A program made the translations under genes and the position numbers. DNA of 64,000 bases from Papaver somniferum (taxonomy: Eukaryota; Streptophyta; Magnoliopsida; Ranunculales; Papaveraceae). The notes beneath the pieces were generated by a model. That model ran no database searches and was not told the origin of the DNA. It saw only the letters and a program-made list of their open reading frames with translations. Positions within the stretch are counted from its first letter, which is position 1. The number at the start of each line of letters is the position of its first letter. Of the stretch, positions 1-12,329 are shown piece by piece. The stretch is from the NCBI RefSeq assembly GCF_003573695.1, contig NC_039363.1, positions 152,980,406-153,044,405 on the forward strand. Reading direction: 5' to 3'.

Positions 1-173
1 ATTTAAGATAATGATGGAAAACCTAAAAAATTAGGGTTTTCCTTACAAATATATATATAAATTCCACCAAGCATAGAAAAAAATTAGCATAGAGTATTAA
101 GAGGAAAAAGAGTTCTGCTAAGAGGGATTGTAGATATGAAACTGAAGAGAGGATCCAAAAATGTCCTCCACTG

Positions 174-587
174 ATGGCTGGTCCTCGTAAATTGGGGATT
201 ATCATTGTCGTGGACGGAGTAACTACTGTTCCTGGTGTTCCTCTCGACGCTGTAATTAGTTCTGTTGTCAGTAGTATTGACAATGATGATGTTCCTATTT
301 ATGCTGATGTTATTCCTGGTGTTCCTCTGTACGCTGTAATCAGTAATGTTGAGAATGTTGATGTTCCCACTGTGAATGATAATTCTCCTTCTTCTATTAT
401 TAAAATTATTAATGAAGATCTTGATGTTCCGGACATGGTAGAGGATCCAAAAGTTAGCAAGCATGATCTTAACAAGCAGGTGGAGCCTGGTGAAGCAGAA
501 AATGGAAAATCTGAGGATGACAAGGCAGCCAAGCATGCTGGTTGGAGTGATCAAGTTCACCTCAGCATTGCGAGAAGAATTGTTTGA
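174..587 (+). CDS. Hypothetical 137-residue protein with internal repeat
   Basis: The frame is open for 137 codons and starts at an ATG in MAGPRKLG. Its N-terminal half holds two imperfect copies of a unit containing PGVPL-AVIS followed by a DVP motif; the C-terminal part is acidic and charged and ends in an IARRIV tail. I recognise no domain. In the duplicate at about 17,566 a 5-bp deletion shifts the frame early and a second deletion removes a downstream stretch, so only this copy is open. It could be a first exon, a transposon-borne ORF or a chance frame; lack of conservation in the duplicate argues against strong constraint. Confidence 0.3.
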   Translation: MAGPRKLGIIIVVDGVTTVPGVPLDAVISSVVSSIDNDDVPIYADVIPGVPLYAVISNVENVDVPTVNDNSPSSIIKIINEDLDVPDMVEDPKVSKHDLNKQVEPGEAENGKSEDDKAAKHAGWSDQVHLSIARRIV

Positions 588-605
588 AGATGGGGGATGG
601 TTCAT

Positions 606-3030
606 TTGATATGGTATTTTTTTTTTGATGATAGGGTTTGATTTATCGATTTCTTTTTGTGGAAGCTTTGAATGTTGTTTTCATTTCTTGTTTCGTTTGC
701 TAATTTTGTCATTTAGAAGAAGGTGATGTTTATGAATTCTTTTATTATTTAGGTATTGGAATCATGAAATAAATCAGATAATTATTTACAAGTTCACAGA
801 CTTTACAGAATGCAATATACTCTTGGAAATTTATTTATTTATGAGGTGTGCATTCTTTTGGAAAACTAAATATAATTAGCTGAAAGAACGGAGGAAATGT
901 AGAAAAATACAGTTTTTCCCCCCTGTAAACAATAAGATCAATGTATCACTTTACGTCTGATCTTATTATCTCCTTGCCAATACTTTTAACAAAAATACGA
1001 GTTTGAACAAGTAAAGTGCTAGTGAAAGTAAAGTATTGCTATACGATGATGTTAATGATAATGATCTTTGCGTGGATTTGGATGAGAATGAGGAACCAGA
1101 ATAATCTGACAAAGAACCAGACTCATCTAATAAGTTCTTTGATTTTTAAATAGGGTTTTTGATGTGTGAACTTTTAGTTTATGTATTTTTAATACAAAGC
1201 ATTTCGTCTGACTATTTTGTTTTCAGCGGTGGTTGTATTTATTTTTTAAGTATTGCACTAGATGCAGGCTTTTTACGCTGATAGATAGGTTGACATTTAT
1301 GTGATGTATGATTCACGATGAACTTTTATGTTTTCTGGAAATGATGAACATAAAAATGGATGGGTTTAGTTTATTTATCTTTAGTAGCTTACTGTATGAT
1401 TAGAATAATATAATACTTTTCCTACATAGGTGTAATAATTCATACGTTTCCTCCCTAGACTAAGAATAATACAGGAGACAACCCAGCTTAAAATTATTAA
1501 GGAAAATATTATTCGAAATAGAAAAGTAATTTTTTTCAATAGCCTCTTCTCGAGTTGGTTAGAGATAGGAAATTAAATTTCAAAAATTTTGGGAAACAAT
1601 TTTATCATAACTGTCTACGATATATTCTCTCATAAAATAAGGAAACTAACCATATTGGTTACACATCAAAAAATTGGAAATAAAAAAAGAAAAACACCAA
1701 AAATCTTTTGTTTGGAGGGTGATGAAAATGAATTTTACTGGGCGGGATGATTTCAAAAGGAAAATCAATTCCCTCCTGATGGTTTGGTTAAATTCCAAAA
1801 AGAAAAAGAAAGATGAGTTCGATCTACTTTTTCAGTTTTTATTACTCGATTCATTCTCTCTATGAAATCATAATTCTACTACTATATCTAATCTTTACAA
1901 GGAACCTACCTCTTCAGACTCGATCTTTGTTGTTGGTATTATTTCTACAACCCATTATCGAATGAATATTAAATTGATGTTAGAGTTTTTGTTCGATCTC
2001 ATGGAATCAGATGTTAGATCTTAGAGGTTTACTATTTAAAGCATGATTAGGGTTTTTATTCTATTACTTCTTATAGGTTTACTAGTTAAATCATGATTAG
2101 GGTTTTTATTATATTACTATCTCTAATATTTACAAGGAATCTACCTCTTTAAACTCAATCTTTGTTACTGGTAATATTTATACAACCCATTATCGAATGA
2201 ATATTAAATTTATGTTAGATTTTTTGTTTGATCTCATGGAATCAGATGTTAGATCTTATAGGTTTACTAGTTAAAGCATGATTAGGGTTTTTATTCGGCT
2301 GTATCAAAGAACAAGTTAATGAGACTCACTGGTTGTACGATGAGATGTGATTTCATTTTGTTACAAAAATAATATTTTAGGCTTAAGTTACATGCATGAA
2401 CGATTATAAGATTTAGGTAAGCATCCTTCTTTCATGTTACTTAGTTAGGCTTTACTAGTTAGTTAGGTTTTACAAATAAAAAAAAAAACTTACCGGTGTT
2501 AATTGTTTTCTAGGGTTTTTGTTATTGTTTGGGTTGGATTTTGATTGAGAGATAATAACTCTACTTTGATCGACGATGTTGTGTCAATCATATATATATA
2601 TACAAGGCTTCTCAAGATTTAATCATTTGAGTCTCTGTTACTTGGCGAGCCTGTACCTTCTGCATTTTAAGTTGCCACTTTTAATAATACCATGTTGCTG
2701 GTTGGCCAATTTGACTATCACCTTCAAGCTAAAAATGGATAATCATTATGTGGTGCTTTAGTGCTCTAGGATTTTGTAACAAAAAGTTATATAAGACCGT
2801 TTAATCGGTACCTTTCGCTTTGTGGATAACACAATAATCATGAGGAGATTTTGTGTGTTGCAGTGATGTTTTAGCCTCAAGTTACATGCATCAATGGGTT
2901 CATGTTTGTTTTCTTTTCATATAATATAAAATAGGTGTAACACATATTGCCTATCCTGTTAGGTTTAGCTAAAATTTTCCAAAATAAGCTCAAATTCCTA
3001 ACTGATATGCACGTACCTACACATCTTTTG
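606..3030. other. AT-rich noncoding stretch (copy 1)
   Basis: No convincing coding frame is present. The stretch is AT-rich and matched across copy 2 (about 17,900-20,335), so it was carried along by the segmental duplication. It probably holds the upstream region and perhaps 5' noncoding exons of the transposase-like gene that begins near 3,033. A roughly 235-bp tandem duplication lies within it and is listed separately. Confidence 0.6.
1888..2300 (+). repeat. Tandem duplication, about 235-bp unit
   Basis: Two adjacent copies of a unit begin with a TTTACAAGGAA-type sequence (about 1,891 and 2,128) and end with CATGATTAGGGTTTTTATT. An extra partial copy of the ending lies between them near 2,075. 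The same pair is present in copy 2 at about 19,195-19,605, so this small duplication predates the larger one. Confidence 0.75.
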
Positions 3031-3032
3031 TC

Positions 3033-5396
3033 ATGGGAGAAGGTGATGATTACAACGTGTCCCCAAAGGATGACCAATGGAGGGAACCAGATGATGAGGG
3101 GGATTCTGATGAAGAAATGATGGAGTTAGATGAGAGTCATGATGACATTGTACAATCAGATGACGATGATGGTGAAGATATGGTCCCCACTGATAGATTT
3201 GAAGAATTAACAGGTAATGTTCGAAATCTTGTACTTACTTGTTTCTACTTAAACATCACATGGTTTCATATGTTGCCTCGGTTATTTCTAGAGTCAGACG
3301 ATTCTAAAAATGATGATCTCGAAGTGTTAGAAGAAAAATAATTGGAAAATGCTCCAGAAGCAGAAAAGCAACCACAACAAGAAGACTCTACAGAAGAGAT
3401 CATAAAAGAGAGGGGAATGACAAGAATGTTGAAGCTGCATAAACACTTCTCGGAATCTGATGCCAAAAGAAGGGATATTGAATTTGACAAAATGTTCCGA
3501 CCTATTGGTGACCATACAATTGAATTCAGTAGTTACCTAGGCTATTTGGCCCGTGATATGGTTGGCATAAAACATTTATGTTGAAAGGAAGTCCCTCCAA
3601 CAACAAAAGATAATATGTAGGAGAAAATTCTGGTATGCATATGCGGTTATCAATTCGTCGTTTTTGTTGTATAATTGTGAGTCTGTGATTAACATACATT
3701 AGATGTTATTCCAGCTTCATTTTGAGGTGCCCCATGAACTGAAGCGAGTGGTCATGAAGCGTCTACCTGTTCAGCTGCGGGACTTCAGAAGGAAATTGTA
3801 CAAGAATCATGTAAAACCCTTCCTATAAAGGACGGACAAACTAAAAACTGTTCCGAAAAAGTACAAAACTGTAATCGACCAAGAAAACTGGGACAATTAC
3901 CTTAATCATGTACTAACATCGCCTATATTTAAGGTATGGAATACACATTGATTTTTTTAATTTGTGTTTCGTTCTTATTGTCTATCCCAGCATACTAATG
4001 AAATTATTTTTATTTCATCCGCAAGGAAAATTCGTAGAGGGGAAAAGAGGCAATATCACAATCCAAGTTCCCACATCGGACGGGACGAGGAGGATGCTCG
4101 GTATTTAAACTAAAATTAGTAAGTATGTTGTCTTATTTATTATACGCTGCACAATAAAACCGGCCATATCAGATACTTCTGTTTTGTATGTCGTGTTGCG
4201 TGTCTCATATATGCAGAAACTTATAACGGATTAACGGTATAGGGATGTGTCCTCTTACACCAATCTGTAATCTTGTCACATTAGATGATTTGGAATTGGT
4301 TTTCTGGTTTACACAGTTAATATATGTGCGGATGTAAATCCTTACTTTTTTCTGGTAGCTACTAGGTCAAAAGGGGAAATGTAGCCGAAGAAGATCTTGA
4401 AGACCGGTGCTTCATGTGGGAAAAAGCACACGAAAACAAAGATGGAATTGTACCGGACGATTTTGTCAAGGAGAAGACATCTGAAGTTGTGAGAAAATAG
4501 AAACTTTACAGTCCTCATGTTTTAAACCAAAGTAAGTGCAAAGTAAGTGTGCAAGGTTTAAATCAGAATTTAACACATTATTTGAACAGGAAGAGAAGCG
4601 GAAGATAATTCGAGAGGGAACTCTAACGGTTGGTCATAACGAGGATGCCCTAACACTTGCGATCGATCCGGATAAGGGTGGACGTGTCAAGGGGGCTGGC
4701 TTTGGAGTGACGGCAACCCTTTACTTTCCAAATGGAAGAAAACCAAGACACTCGAAAGAGAATGATGAACTGCGTGAAAAGCTGAAAGCTAAGGAGAAAG
4801 AATTAGAGTCTACTAAAAACGTGTATCAGAGATTAACAGATAACTTGTTATCTCAAGGAGTCGACATTGCGAAAATTGTGGGCAACAGTATCAGCAAGTC
4901 TGGAGTAGAGGTAAGTGAACTGAGTTTTGATTAGATTGTGTAATTTTTTTGAAAAAGTTGGCAGACAGTATCTGATTTTTTCAAACAATGTGTTCAATTA
5001 CAGTTACAAGATGCAGGACCTAGCAACGCCTCCAATCGATCTAAGAATAACAGAGGTCCAAAATCAGTTAAGAAACTTCAAAAAAAACATAGGAAATCCG
5101 GTCCGCATAAGTCATCTGAAAGCATCAAAGGGTCCGCGAAGCGGGACTCTCCTTGTACTAAAACGCCGACCGTTTCTACTGAATCCCCGACGTCTTTAGT
5201 ATCAAAAAATAAGTCTCCATCTCCTCCATCCATTGGGGAATCTCAGAATGTGGCATCTGAAAAAGTTACCATTGATGTATGGTTTTCCAACGCATTTAAA
5301 TTTTTAATCTTCCATTTACCATCTCTAATGCGCCTTGTGTTTCTGCAGGTCATATGATGCAAACTTTGGTTTGGAGAAATGGACAACATTGTTGCC
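3033..5396 (+). pseudogene. Ptta/En/Spm transposase-like gene, copy 1 (broken)
   Basis: The predicted exons resemble the plant Ptta/En/Spm transposase family (Transposase_24, PF03004), from memory of that family. An acidic N-terminus starts at about 3,033. A segment near 3,417-3,590 begins RGMTRML and contains FSSYLG. Then come a basic exon (about 3,715-3,930), the family hallmark GRVKGAGFGV near 4,680, a coiled coil to about 4,910 and a Ser/Pro-rich linker (5,005-5,275). Introns with GT/AG ends separate them. Stops disrupt it near 3,339, 3,584, 3,618 and 3,826; two replace a Trp codon that copy 2 retains. The gene is cut at 5,396 where LINE sequence begins. A domesticated gene is possible but this copy is not intact. 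Confidence 0.75.
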
Positions 5397-7250
5397 AAAA
5401 AAGTCGCATCCAAAACATCATCACTTTGATTATCTTCATCCTCAATTGCTATACCACTTTGATGAACTTCCTCAACATCATCTCTAAAGCCCAATTCTAA
5501 GCTTAGGGAATCATATTTGTTTTTACAAACAAATTCGGAGGAACTAAAAACTTCATCAGTGATAGGAGTAAAAGAAAATTTTGTGCCTGAATTCTTACCT
5601 TTAACTTGTGTCCAATTTTCCTTTTTGTTATGCAAGGAAAAATTATCCTCTTTTCCAGACTTGCACCCAGACTCCAATTGCCTAGGCACAGACTGAATAG
5701 TCTCATAAATTTGTATATTCACAGACTTCCCATCCAAATTTGGATTTGAGTTGGTCACGGACTTCCCTTCAGTTCCCAAAATCAAATCACAATCCGTGTT
5801 GCATTTAGAAACTTCAGAAGTTTTCTTAGACACGGAAGTACCTGAAATAGCTACGGACTGTGCTTCCATACCATTCTTAGTCCTTTTTTTGGTCACATCT
5901 TATATGGCTACGAAATGAGTTTCCAGATGTTGCAAAACTTCCGTATCATCATTGTTCACAGTTTTAGAAGTTCTACCAGCATCAAGCGCCTCTTGCACTG
6001 CAATAACATTTTTACATTTAATCAAATTCATCTGAGATTCACGAAACTCAACTTCAAAGTTAGCTAAATCTTTCTTCAATTGCTCAGCACTTTTTGAAGC
6101 TTTAGAATTATTTTGAATAGCAGCATCACTTGCAACATCAGTCACAAGCAAATTATTAACTGACCCTGCATGGGTTGCATGGGCATTAACATCATTATCA
6201 CGTACATTTGTTGCAGCTGTATTACTATCTTTTTTTATTATAATCTAAAGCAACTTGTTTATCAACTGCAGTAACATGAGGAGCAACCTTAGAAGGGCAT
6301 TCAACTACGACTTGAATAACTGGAGCGTTCTTACCCTTATCTTTATAACTCGCAACTTTCCATTCCATGCATGGAGGATTATCATTGCTTACCCAAGGAA
6401 TTTTCTCAACTGCAGCCACTTGAAGTTGGTTGTTTTTCGTTGTGTGGCTTGATTTCTCTTTACACTCATCATCTCCGTGACCAATAATGCTACGCTTAGT
6501 ACAATACTTAGGACGTTTATGTATATCCATATGTTGCCAGAATTCCCTTCCATTAACTTTTAATAAAATTCTTTCAGGGATGTGTTTTGAGAAATCAATA
6601 TCAATAAGAACTGATGCAAAATAACCATATTCCAGCCTTAAGGTTTTTTCATCAACAACAATTGGAGTGCCAAAACTCTTACCTATTGATAATATGGATT
6701 CTTCAGTCCATAATTCCATTGGTAATTCAGGAAACATTACCCATACAGCAGCATGAGAAGTACGCTGCTTATTTGGATTAAAACTAGGATACCAGTCTTG
6801 TAGCTGAAGAACTTGATTCTTAATGATGGCTTTAGGACCATTACGAATTATTTTTTTGTCCGCAGCTGTTGATAACATAATTATGAAAAACCCTTTGCGC
6901 ATGGGAAGAAACTTCACATCTTGTCCAAGCTGCCATTGTTCAACTAGAGCATGTTTAACCTCAGGAAACTTCACGCCAGTGAAGTCCAACAGAGCTATAA
7001 AACTATGCTTGAATGGTTTACATCCTTCTTGAAAAAAATACATAGGGATTTCCAAAGCTGGTTCTCCCTCTTTCAAAGTAGGATTAGGAAGTGATGAAAG
7101 ATCAATAGAAGTAGGGTTTATGGTTTTCTTTCCTTTGAGAATATCAACAAACGAATTAGGTTTGGCTGCACCAACAGATGTAGACCTTAAACCCGTGTTA
7201 TTAGAAGTTGTTCCATGATGTTCTCCCATTTCCAATCATCCAAAGATGAT
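5397..7250 (-). mobile_element. LINE ORF1 (DUF4283-type gag-like) fragment
   Basis: On the minus strand, a 336-codon frame (7,235-6,225) begins MEMGEHHG and carries the DUF4283-like RNA-binding region typical of ORF1 in plant L1-type LINEs (motifs DWYPSFNPN, AAVWVMFPELPMELW). A CCHC-type knuckle follows near 6,510-6,460 in which the second Cys is Arg (CTKR, then GHGDDEC). The rest of ORF1 continues in shorter frames to 5,397 after stops near 6,222 and 5,897. No ORF2 follows; the element ends abruptly against the duplicated host exon. A normal LINE insertion is truncated at its 5' end, whereas this one keeps the 5' end and lacks the 3' end, so a rearrangement and not simple insertion made this junction. 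Confidence 0.8.
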
Positions 7251-7741
7251 CAAACAAGGGAGAAGACGTGAAAAAAAAAGATATAAGTGAACGATTGCTT
7301 ATATCTTTTTTCATTTTGTTCTCCCATTCAAGAACAATTGCTTCGAGAATTTGAGATGCAAAAGGTATAAGTGATTGATAGACAAATCAATAATGATATT
7401 CTTGAAAATGCACACGAATGAAAATTATTTTTGAGAAGTCGAAAAATAAATGTTGATTACGTGACTAATCGGAATTCTTTTTATAGACGAATTATAGATT
7501 TGAAACTGGTGTTTGACACCAAAACACAAAACCAGAACATAAATGGGCAAAAAAAATTAGATACATATGTAACACATCATTTTAATTTCTGGAATTGTGT
7601 TATTACGTCTTTTTTATTAATAAATAACTAATAAGTATAAGAAATACTAATCAATAAGAAACCTATTTTGTCAATCTAGCCTCTTTTTGAATTATGAACT
7701 ATAAATGCCACGTCCTAGTCGTTAATATCACGAAGCAATTT

Positions 7742-8071
7742 TCATTGAAGTCGATCAACTCGTTCTTGAAGTATATTCACCTGTTGTTGGAGACCAAAAT
7801 AATCACGATCAAAGGGACAACAACATCTACTTTCCCCATGCACCAATTCCACGCAATGCTCATCGACAACAAATGCATTAATCTCACACAAACGCCAACA
7901 ATCTGCATGTTTCCTCATGCAGATTATGAACAGGCCGAGTCTAGGCTGAAGAACTCGTACATCGTAATCTGAGATCTTAAAATCGTCTTCTAGGGTTCTT
8001 CTTAATGAATTGTTTCTAACAATTTTAGGACCCATAACAATAAATTGGTAACAATAGGATGTGCAGTTCAT
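7742..8071 (-). CDS. Hypothetical 109-residue protein
   Basis: The open frame has an internal ATG option (MGPKIV, about 13 codons in). It contains several Cys/His residues (CMRKHADCWRLCE and RCCCPFD) followed by a short C-terminal heptad-like segment (LQQQVNILQERVDRLQ). I do not recognise the family; the pattern loosely recalls small plant proteins or transposon ORFs with a zinc-binding patch and a coiled-coil tail. Neighbours are a LINE fragment and AT-rich intergenic DNA. A decayed transposon exon is an equally good reading. Confidence 0.3.
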   Translation of the reverse strand: MNCTSYCYQFIVMGPKIVRNNSLRRTLEDDFKISDYDVRVLQPRLGLFIICMRKHADCWRLCEINAFVVDEHCVELVHGESRCCCPFDRDYFGLQQQVNILQERVDRLQ

Positions 8072-8149
8072 TCTGATCGAAAAGGAAGAGCGGTTGGTAG
8101 CAGGAGAGAAGAAAAGCTCCTTGTATTTGTATTGACAATTAGATATGGT

Positions 8150-9200
8150 GGCCGAAAAAAATTAGGTTGATTTATTTATTAAGTTCTTTATGTTCAGAAA
8201 CTACATCCTATTAAAAAGAAAATTAGATATAGATGAAATATTCATTCCATAATATATATCTCATTATCTATTTTCTGCCATATTTATATATAGTGATACA
8301 GAAATTGAAATATTCGATGTTCTTTATCCAAAAAAATGTAGGGGCTAAAAGAGAGATACATAAATTATGGTACCATTAGCCCATATTTGTAGTGGTAAAT
8401 TCATGTGTTTATATTTTATGGATAGTTCCTTTTTATATTATCAACCAATGTCGTTGTAAATATTAAGATGTTGTTGTGATGGGTATTCTAATTCCAGGAG
8501 GTCAGCATTAGTGAATTGGTGCATAAGTAGCCGTAATGAGAATCGCAGCTGGTTTATGCAATTCAAATGAAAGCCACGAAGACCCTTTCCCCTTGATGGA
8601 CTCTAGTCTTATAGAATCCATGTAATTTCAGCAATCCTTTGTGATTTCAATACAATGTCAAATTTGTGTAATAAAATTAGGTGTGATTTTTCCAAGTTTT
8701 CAACACAATACTTGTGCTTTCTATATACTCCTATTCAGTTATTTGGTAATAGATTGAGTTTGACAATGCAACCAACAACTCTAACACCATTCAATCATAC
8801 ACAAGAAAACAGTCATCATTAAACAAGAAGATTAATAAATCAGACAGTCACTAAACAATCATTAATTAAGCAACTCCAACACCATTCAGTCATTAAGATC
8901 ACAAAAAACATGAAAATAAACCCTAAATCTAAAACATAAATTCCAAAAAACAGAACAAGATTCAGTCGTCCACAGTCCACAATTTCCCATTGGACCACTC
9001 TTAATTCCAATTTTTCTTTGTACTTTGATGATACCTATTTCTTCAAAATAGTAACTTGTGTAACCATTTGCAAAATCTGTATCATCATTTCCACTAAAGC
9101 AACTTAACCCAAAAAATCCACCAGCTATAAGAAAATTGGAATTGGTAGAGCCTTACCTTTTGCCGACCATCACTCGGAGTCGTAATCCGACCTTTCCCTA
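8150..9200. other. AT-rich intergenic DNA
   Basis: No coding frame that I can support. The first 190 bases (about 8,150-8,340) resemble, with divergence, the spacer seen at 14,478-14,712 and 17,250-17,390 (shared pieces include AAAAGAAAATTAGAT and ATATTCATTCCAT). The remainder is AT-rich with no clear feature. Confidence 0.5.
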
Positions 9201-9265
9201 TCCGATCGCATATCAGTTTCAGAATCAGTCGCTATGTTGAGTATGACCTCATTTTCATGTGTTGT

Positions 9266-9824
9266 TCATGATAGGTACGCCTGATACTCATCCTCTACAC
9301 TGACTTCATTCATATGGTGGGATGTATAATCCTTATATCTTCCTGCATAAATTGATGCTCTTCTAGCCCTAATCCTTCTCATTAAAAACACACCTTGTCT
9401 CCTTTCCCTTTTCTGCAACAACTGCAAAAATTCTTCTTGGTATTCTTCATCTTTTACTTTCTTTATGCTTCTCTTCTTTGTCTCTTCATTTTCTGCCTCA
9501 TATACTGAGTTTGCATGATATAACTCATTCCACAATAGACCCATATCATCATCTTGATTATTTTTCTGCAAATCTACTTCTTCCTCTTCTCTAATATTCC
9601 TTGCCTCTTCTATCTTCTTCTTTTTATTCAATCTTATTGCTTTCGATATATGGCACTTAGCTTTCTCTAGTTGCTCAAAATACATTTCACATACTTATAA
9701 TTTGAACCCCAACATCACTTCCTTTCTCTTCAATCACTCCTCCTTATCAACTTCTTCCTCTGTCATTGGGGTCTTGCCTTTTGATGGTTTGGAACCACTC
9801 CCTTTTTCTGGGTTATTTGGAGCC
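9266..9824 (-). pseudogene. Charged coiled-coil protein remnant
   Basis: A 139-codon frame (9,685-9,266) starting MYFEQLEKAK is rich in Lys/Glu and likely helical, ending in YQAYLS. Reading upstream in the same frame, an ATG at 9,824 opens a 30-codon stretch rich in Pro, Ser, Lys and Glu, interrupted by two in-frame stops (TGA and TAA) before the longer frame. The layout suggests a single gene about 190 codons long, broken by two stops, or two exons of a transposon-associated protein. I cannot assign a family. The piece is unique within the window. Confidence 0.45.
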
Positions 9825-10141
9825 ATTGTTATCTCTGAAACTTTTTTCTTCTTCTCCTCTCTTGGCTTAATTTTCTCTATGGAAAATGAATATAATCCCT
9901 AATTCCTCTTTCACATTTATTATCTTTTTTTCTTTTCTTCTGAGAGCTATTCCCAGGAGACGCATGCAACACTTGAATTCAAAGAAATAATAACACCCTA
10001 CTAAAATGTCATGTCCTTTCAAACCTACTTCATGACGTACTGCTTATCCTTTAGATTTTTTTCCCTTTTAAATAAAAATCCAGTTATAGGTTTACGCTAT
10101 AACCGCTTATAAGATAAAACATGCAAATATGCGTTACTTGC

Positions 10142-10200
10142 CTGCTCATTAAGGACGCGACCATTCAAATAATGCCCGCTCACCAAGGACGCGACCATTC
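10142..10200 (+). repeat. Short tandem repeat, about 33-bp unit
   Basis: Two adjacent copies share a core of AAGGACGCGACCATTC, just upstream of F-box copy A. The second F-box unit (from 14,711) lacks this upstream sequence, so it lies outside the duplicated F-box block. Confidence 0.6.
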
Positions 10201-10328
10201 GCCAACAGTTGTATTGGATGTCTAAATAAGCTTTACTAGTATCTGCTTGAAGCATTCGACAATATTAAGAAAATCCTAAATGCTTTTGAAATTTTTTTTT
10301 GATAATCTTTCATTAGTATAATAGTGAT

Positions 10329-11130
10329 GGATATGTTGCCGGAATTAACTACCGAGATACTTCAGCGCACCCAAACTGCATAAAGTGTTTTAGAAAGAAA
10401 ATGTGTATGCAAAGAATGGAATACTATCCTCGGGGACAAAAGAATTGGACCCATTTTTGGTGTCACACCAAGAATATGGAAAGAAGTTACTCAACTCTTT
10501 TATAGAGAGGAAGATTTCAGCCCGATCGCAGCAGCCAACAATCACGACTCCCCGAATGATAGAACCCATGAAAATTTGACTAAGTTGCACCCAATAGTTG
10601 GATCTTGCAATGGTCTGGTATGTCTTTATGTTTCACACCACGGCATACAAGATCATATATATGTTATGAATCCAGAAACTGGTGAGCACCTACATCTGCC
10701 ACAACTATGCATCCCAATTGCACAAGATCAAGAACTTTCGTTGTACCCATTTCCAAAAAAAAATATTCATACATGGGCACCTGGCGGCCAATGGAATTGG
10801 AATCATAAGATAAGCATTTTCTTGGGAAAGGATGAGGATGAAGGGTGGCCAACCTATTACCCGATAGCTTTTGGAAAAAACAAGGACCTCCTATTGTGGC
10901 AAAATGGGCGTTTATTGCGTTAGAATGCACTCACCAGAACTTGGACGGAAATTTGGGGGACACTATTGTGGGAAACAAGCAGGGTTGCAATTATTCCTCA
11001 TATGAGAAGTGTTGTCTCGTTGAATAATTTTGGTGGACAATCGGAAACATGTGCTCATGATGTCCATGCCACCAATACATTCCTTGGGTTATCTGTGCAG
11101 CTTTTTTTTTCTTGTAGTTGTGTTGTTGTT
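10329..11130 (+). pseudogene. F-box protein pseudogene, copy A
   Basis: The start MDMLPELTTEILQR is an F-box N-terminus; a TAA follows within the F-box itself, after which the frame resumes with CVCKEWNTIL. F-box proteins are the substrate-binding subunits of SCF ubiquitin ligases. The region after the F-box carries F-box-associated features: LHPIVGSCNGLVCL, MNPETGEHLHLPQ and, later, KDLLLWQNGRLLR. Compared with copy B about 400 bp of the middle is missing, joined near 10,750. A stop replaces a codon at 10,921. Its 3' flank is interrupted at about 11,131 by retroelement DNA and resumes at about 14,219-14,480. Confidence 0.8.
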
Positions 11131-12329
11131 GATGGTGGTTATTAGCTTAGGGTTAAAATTGTAAAATCTTGCATCTGATGTGACGTCACTCTGCAAGGAA
11201 ACGGAGCCATGAGTGCCAACCTCTCCACGGGCATACTTATTGAGCCATTCAATATACTTACATGAAATTTATCTAGACTGGAGCATGTAGCAACCATCCC
11301 AGATGTTCTGTAAATTTCGGCGCATTGCCTATATTCACTTCATATAAGTTTCTTTGAATGCTTTCTATGATATGTTCCTCGGCTGAACCCTTAATGTTGA
11401 TATGGCATGACAATTTTTGTTCACTCGCAGCAGAGTAGCATGAATTTCCAAATATCAAGGATAAGGTCTTTGCATAAAGTATTCAATCAGAAAGCATGCT
11501 GCTCTCTCGCAATTCAATTAATTGCTTTTGCGCCTTGGGAAGTATACCAAACCTTGCTTGTCGAAAGAAGCTTATGCAAACTAGGTAATTAATCCGCCAT
11601 GGATTAGTAGGTGCAAAATCTTGCACAGAATCAGAAAACAGGGAGCCGCAACAGCAAAGGGAGGCGTGGCCATGCCTTAGGACAACTGGCGCCAATTTCC
11701 ATTGGCCACGCCCCATCCTAAACCGTCCATATTTCCCTCGACCAATCAAGTCGCCTCAAACTATCCACACACACATAAGTTGTGGATGGGCTCTTACTTG
11801 CCGGCCACACTTCCCATCGACCAATCAGGTTGATCTAAAGCCGCCACACTCACACCAGAAGTTTGTCCACGCCCATGCTTGGACGGCACCTCTCCTTCTT
11901 ACCGACCAATCTGGTCACTTTAAAATGCGCCACGAGCACTAGAGGTGTATCTGCGCTTTATGTTTGGTCGGCCCCTTTTCTTGACCAATCAAGTCGCTCT
12001 AAACTCGCCAATATACATTAAAGGCCAAACGCACCCTGTCGCGCCGCCATACTAACTGGAAACCCAAACGCGCTCTGCCGCAACAACATTGGCATGCCAA
12101 CATGCCACCCTGCCGCAGTAACATGCCAACATGCCACTCTGCCGCAGTAACATGCCAATGTGCCACAAATGACGCCACTACGTGCTAATCCACTTTCTGT
12201 TCGTGGCCGATGCCATAACAGACTCCAATTAGGATTTCATGATCAAAACAAGACTTTTGCTTCATTAGCATTAGCTGAAACCCTAATTTTGCCCGTAGTC
12301 CACAACATGCCATGAGCCAATTTAGCCTT

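Larger units (their letters stand above)
1..5396 (+). repeat. Segmental duplication, copy 1
   Basis: This block is colinear with about 17,390-22,695 and by eye mostly above 90 percent identical, including intergenic DNA, introns and exons. The match begins at or before the window edge (the first bases match copy 2 from about 17,390) and stops sharply at 5,396, just inside the exon whose copy-2 counterpart continues past 22,700. From 5,397 onward the sequence is a minus-strand LINE ORF1. The block carries a small hypothetical gene, a long noncoding stretch and a Ptta/En/Spm transposase-like pseudogene. Sharing of introns and spacers shows a DNA-level duplication, not retroposition. Confidence 0.9.
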
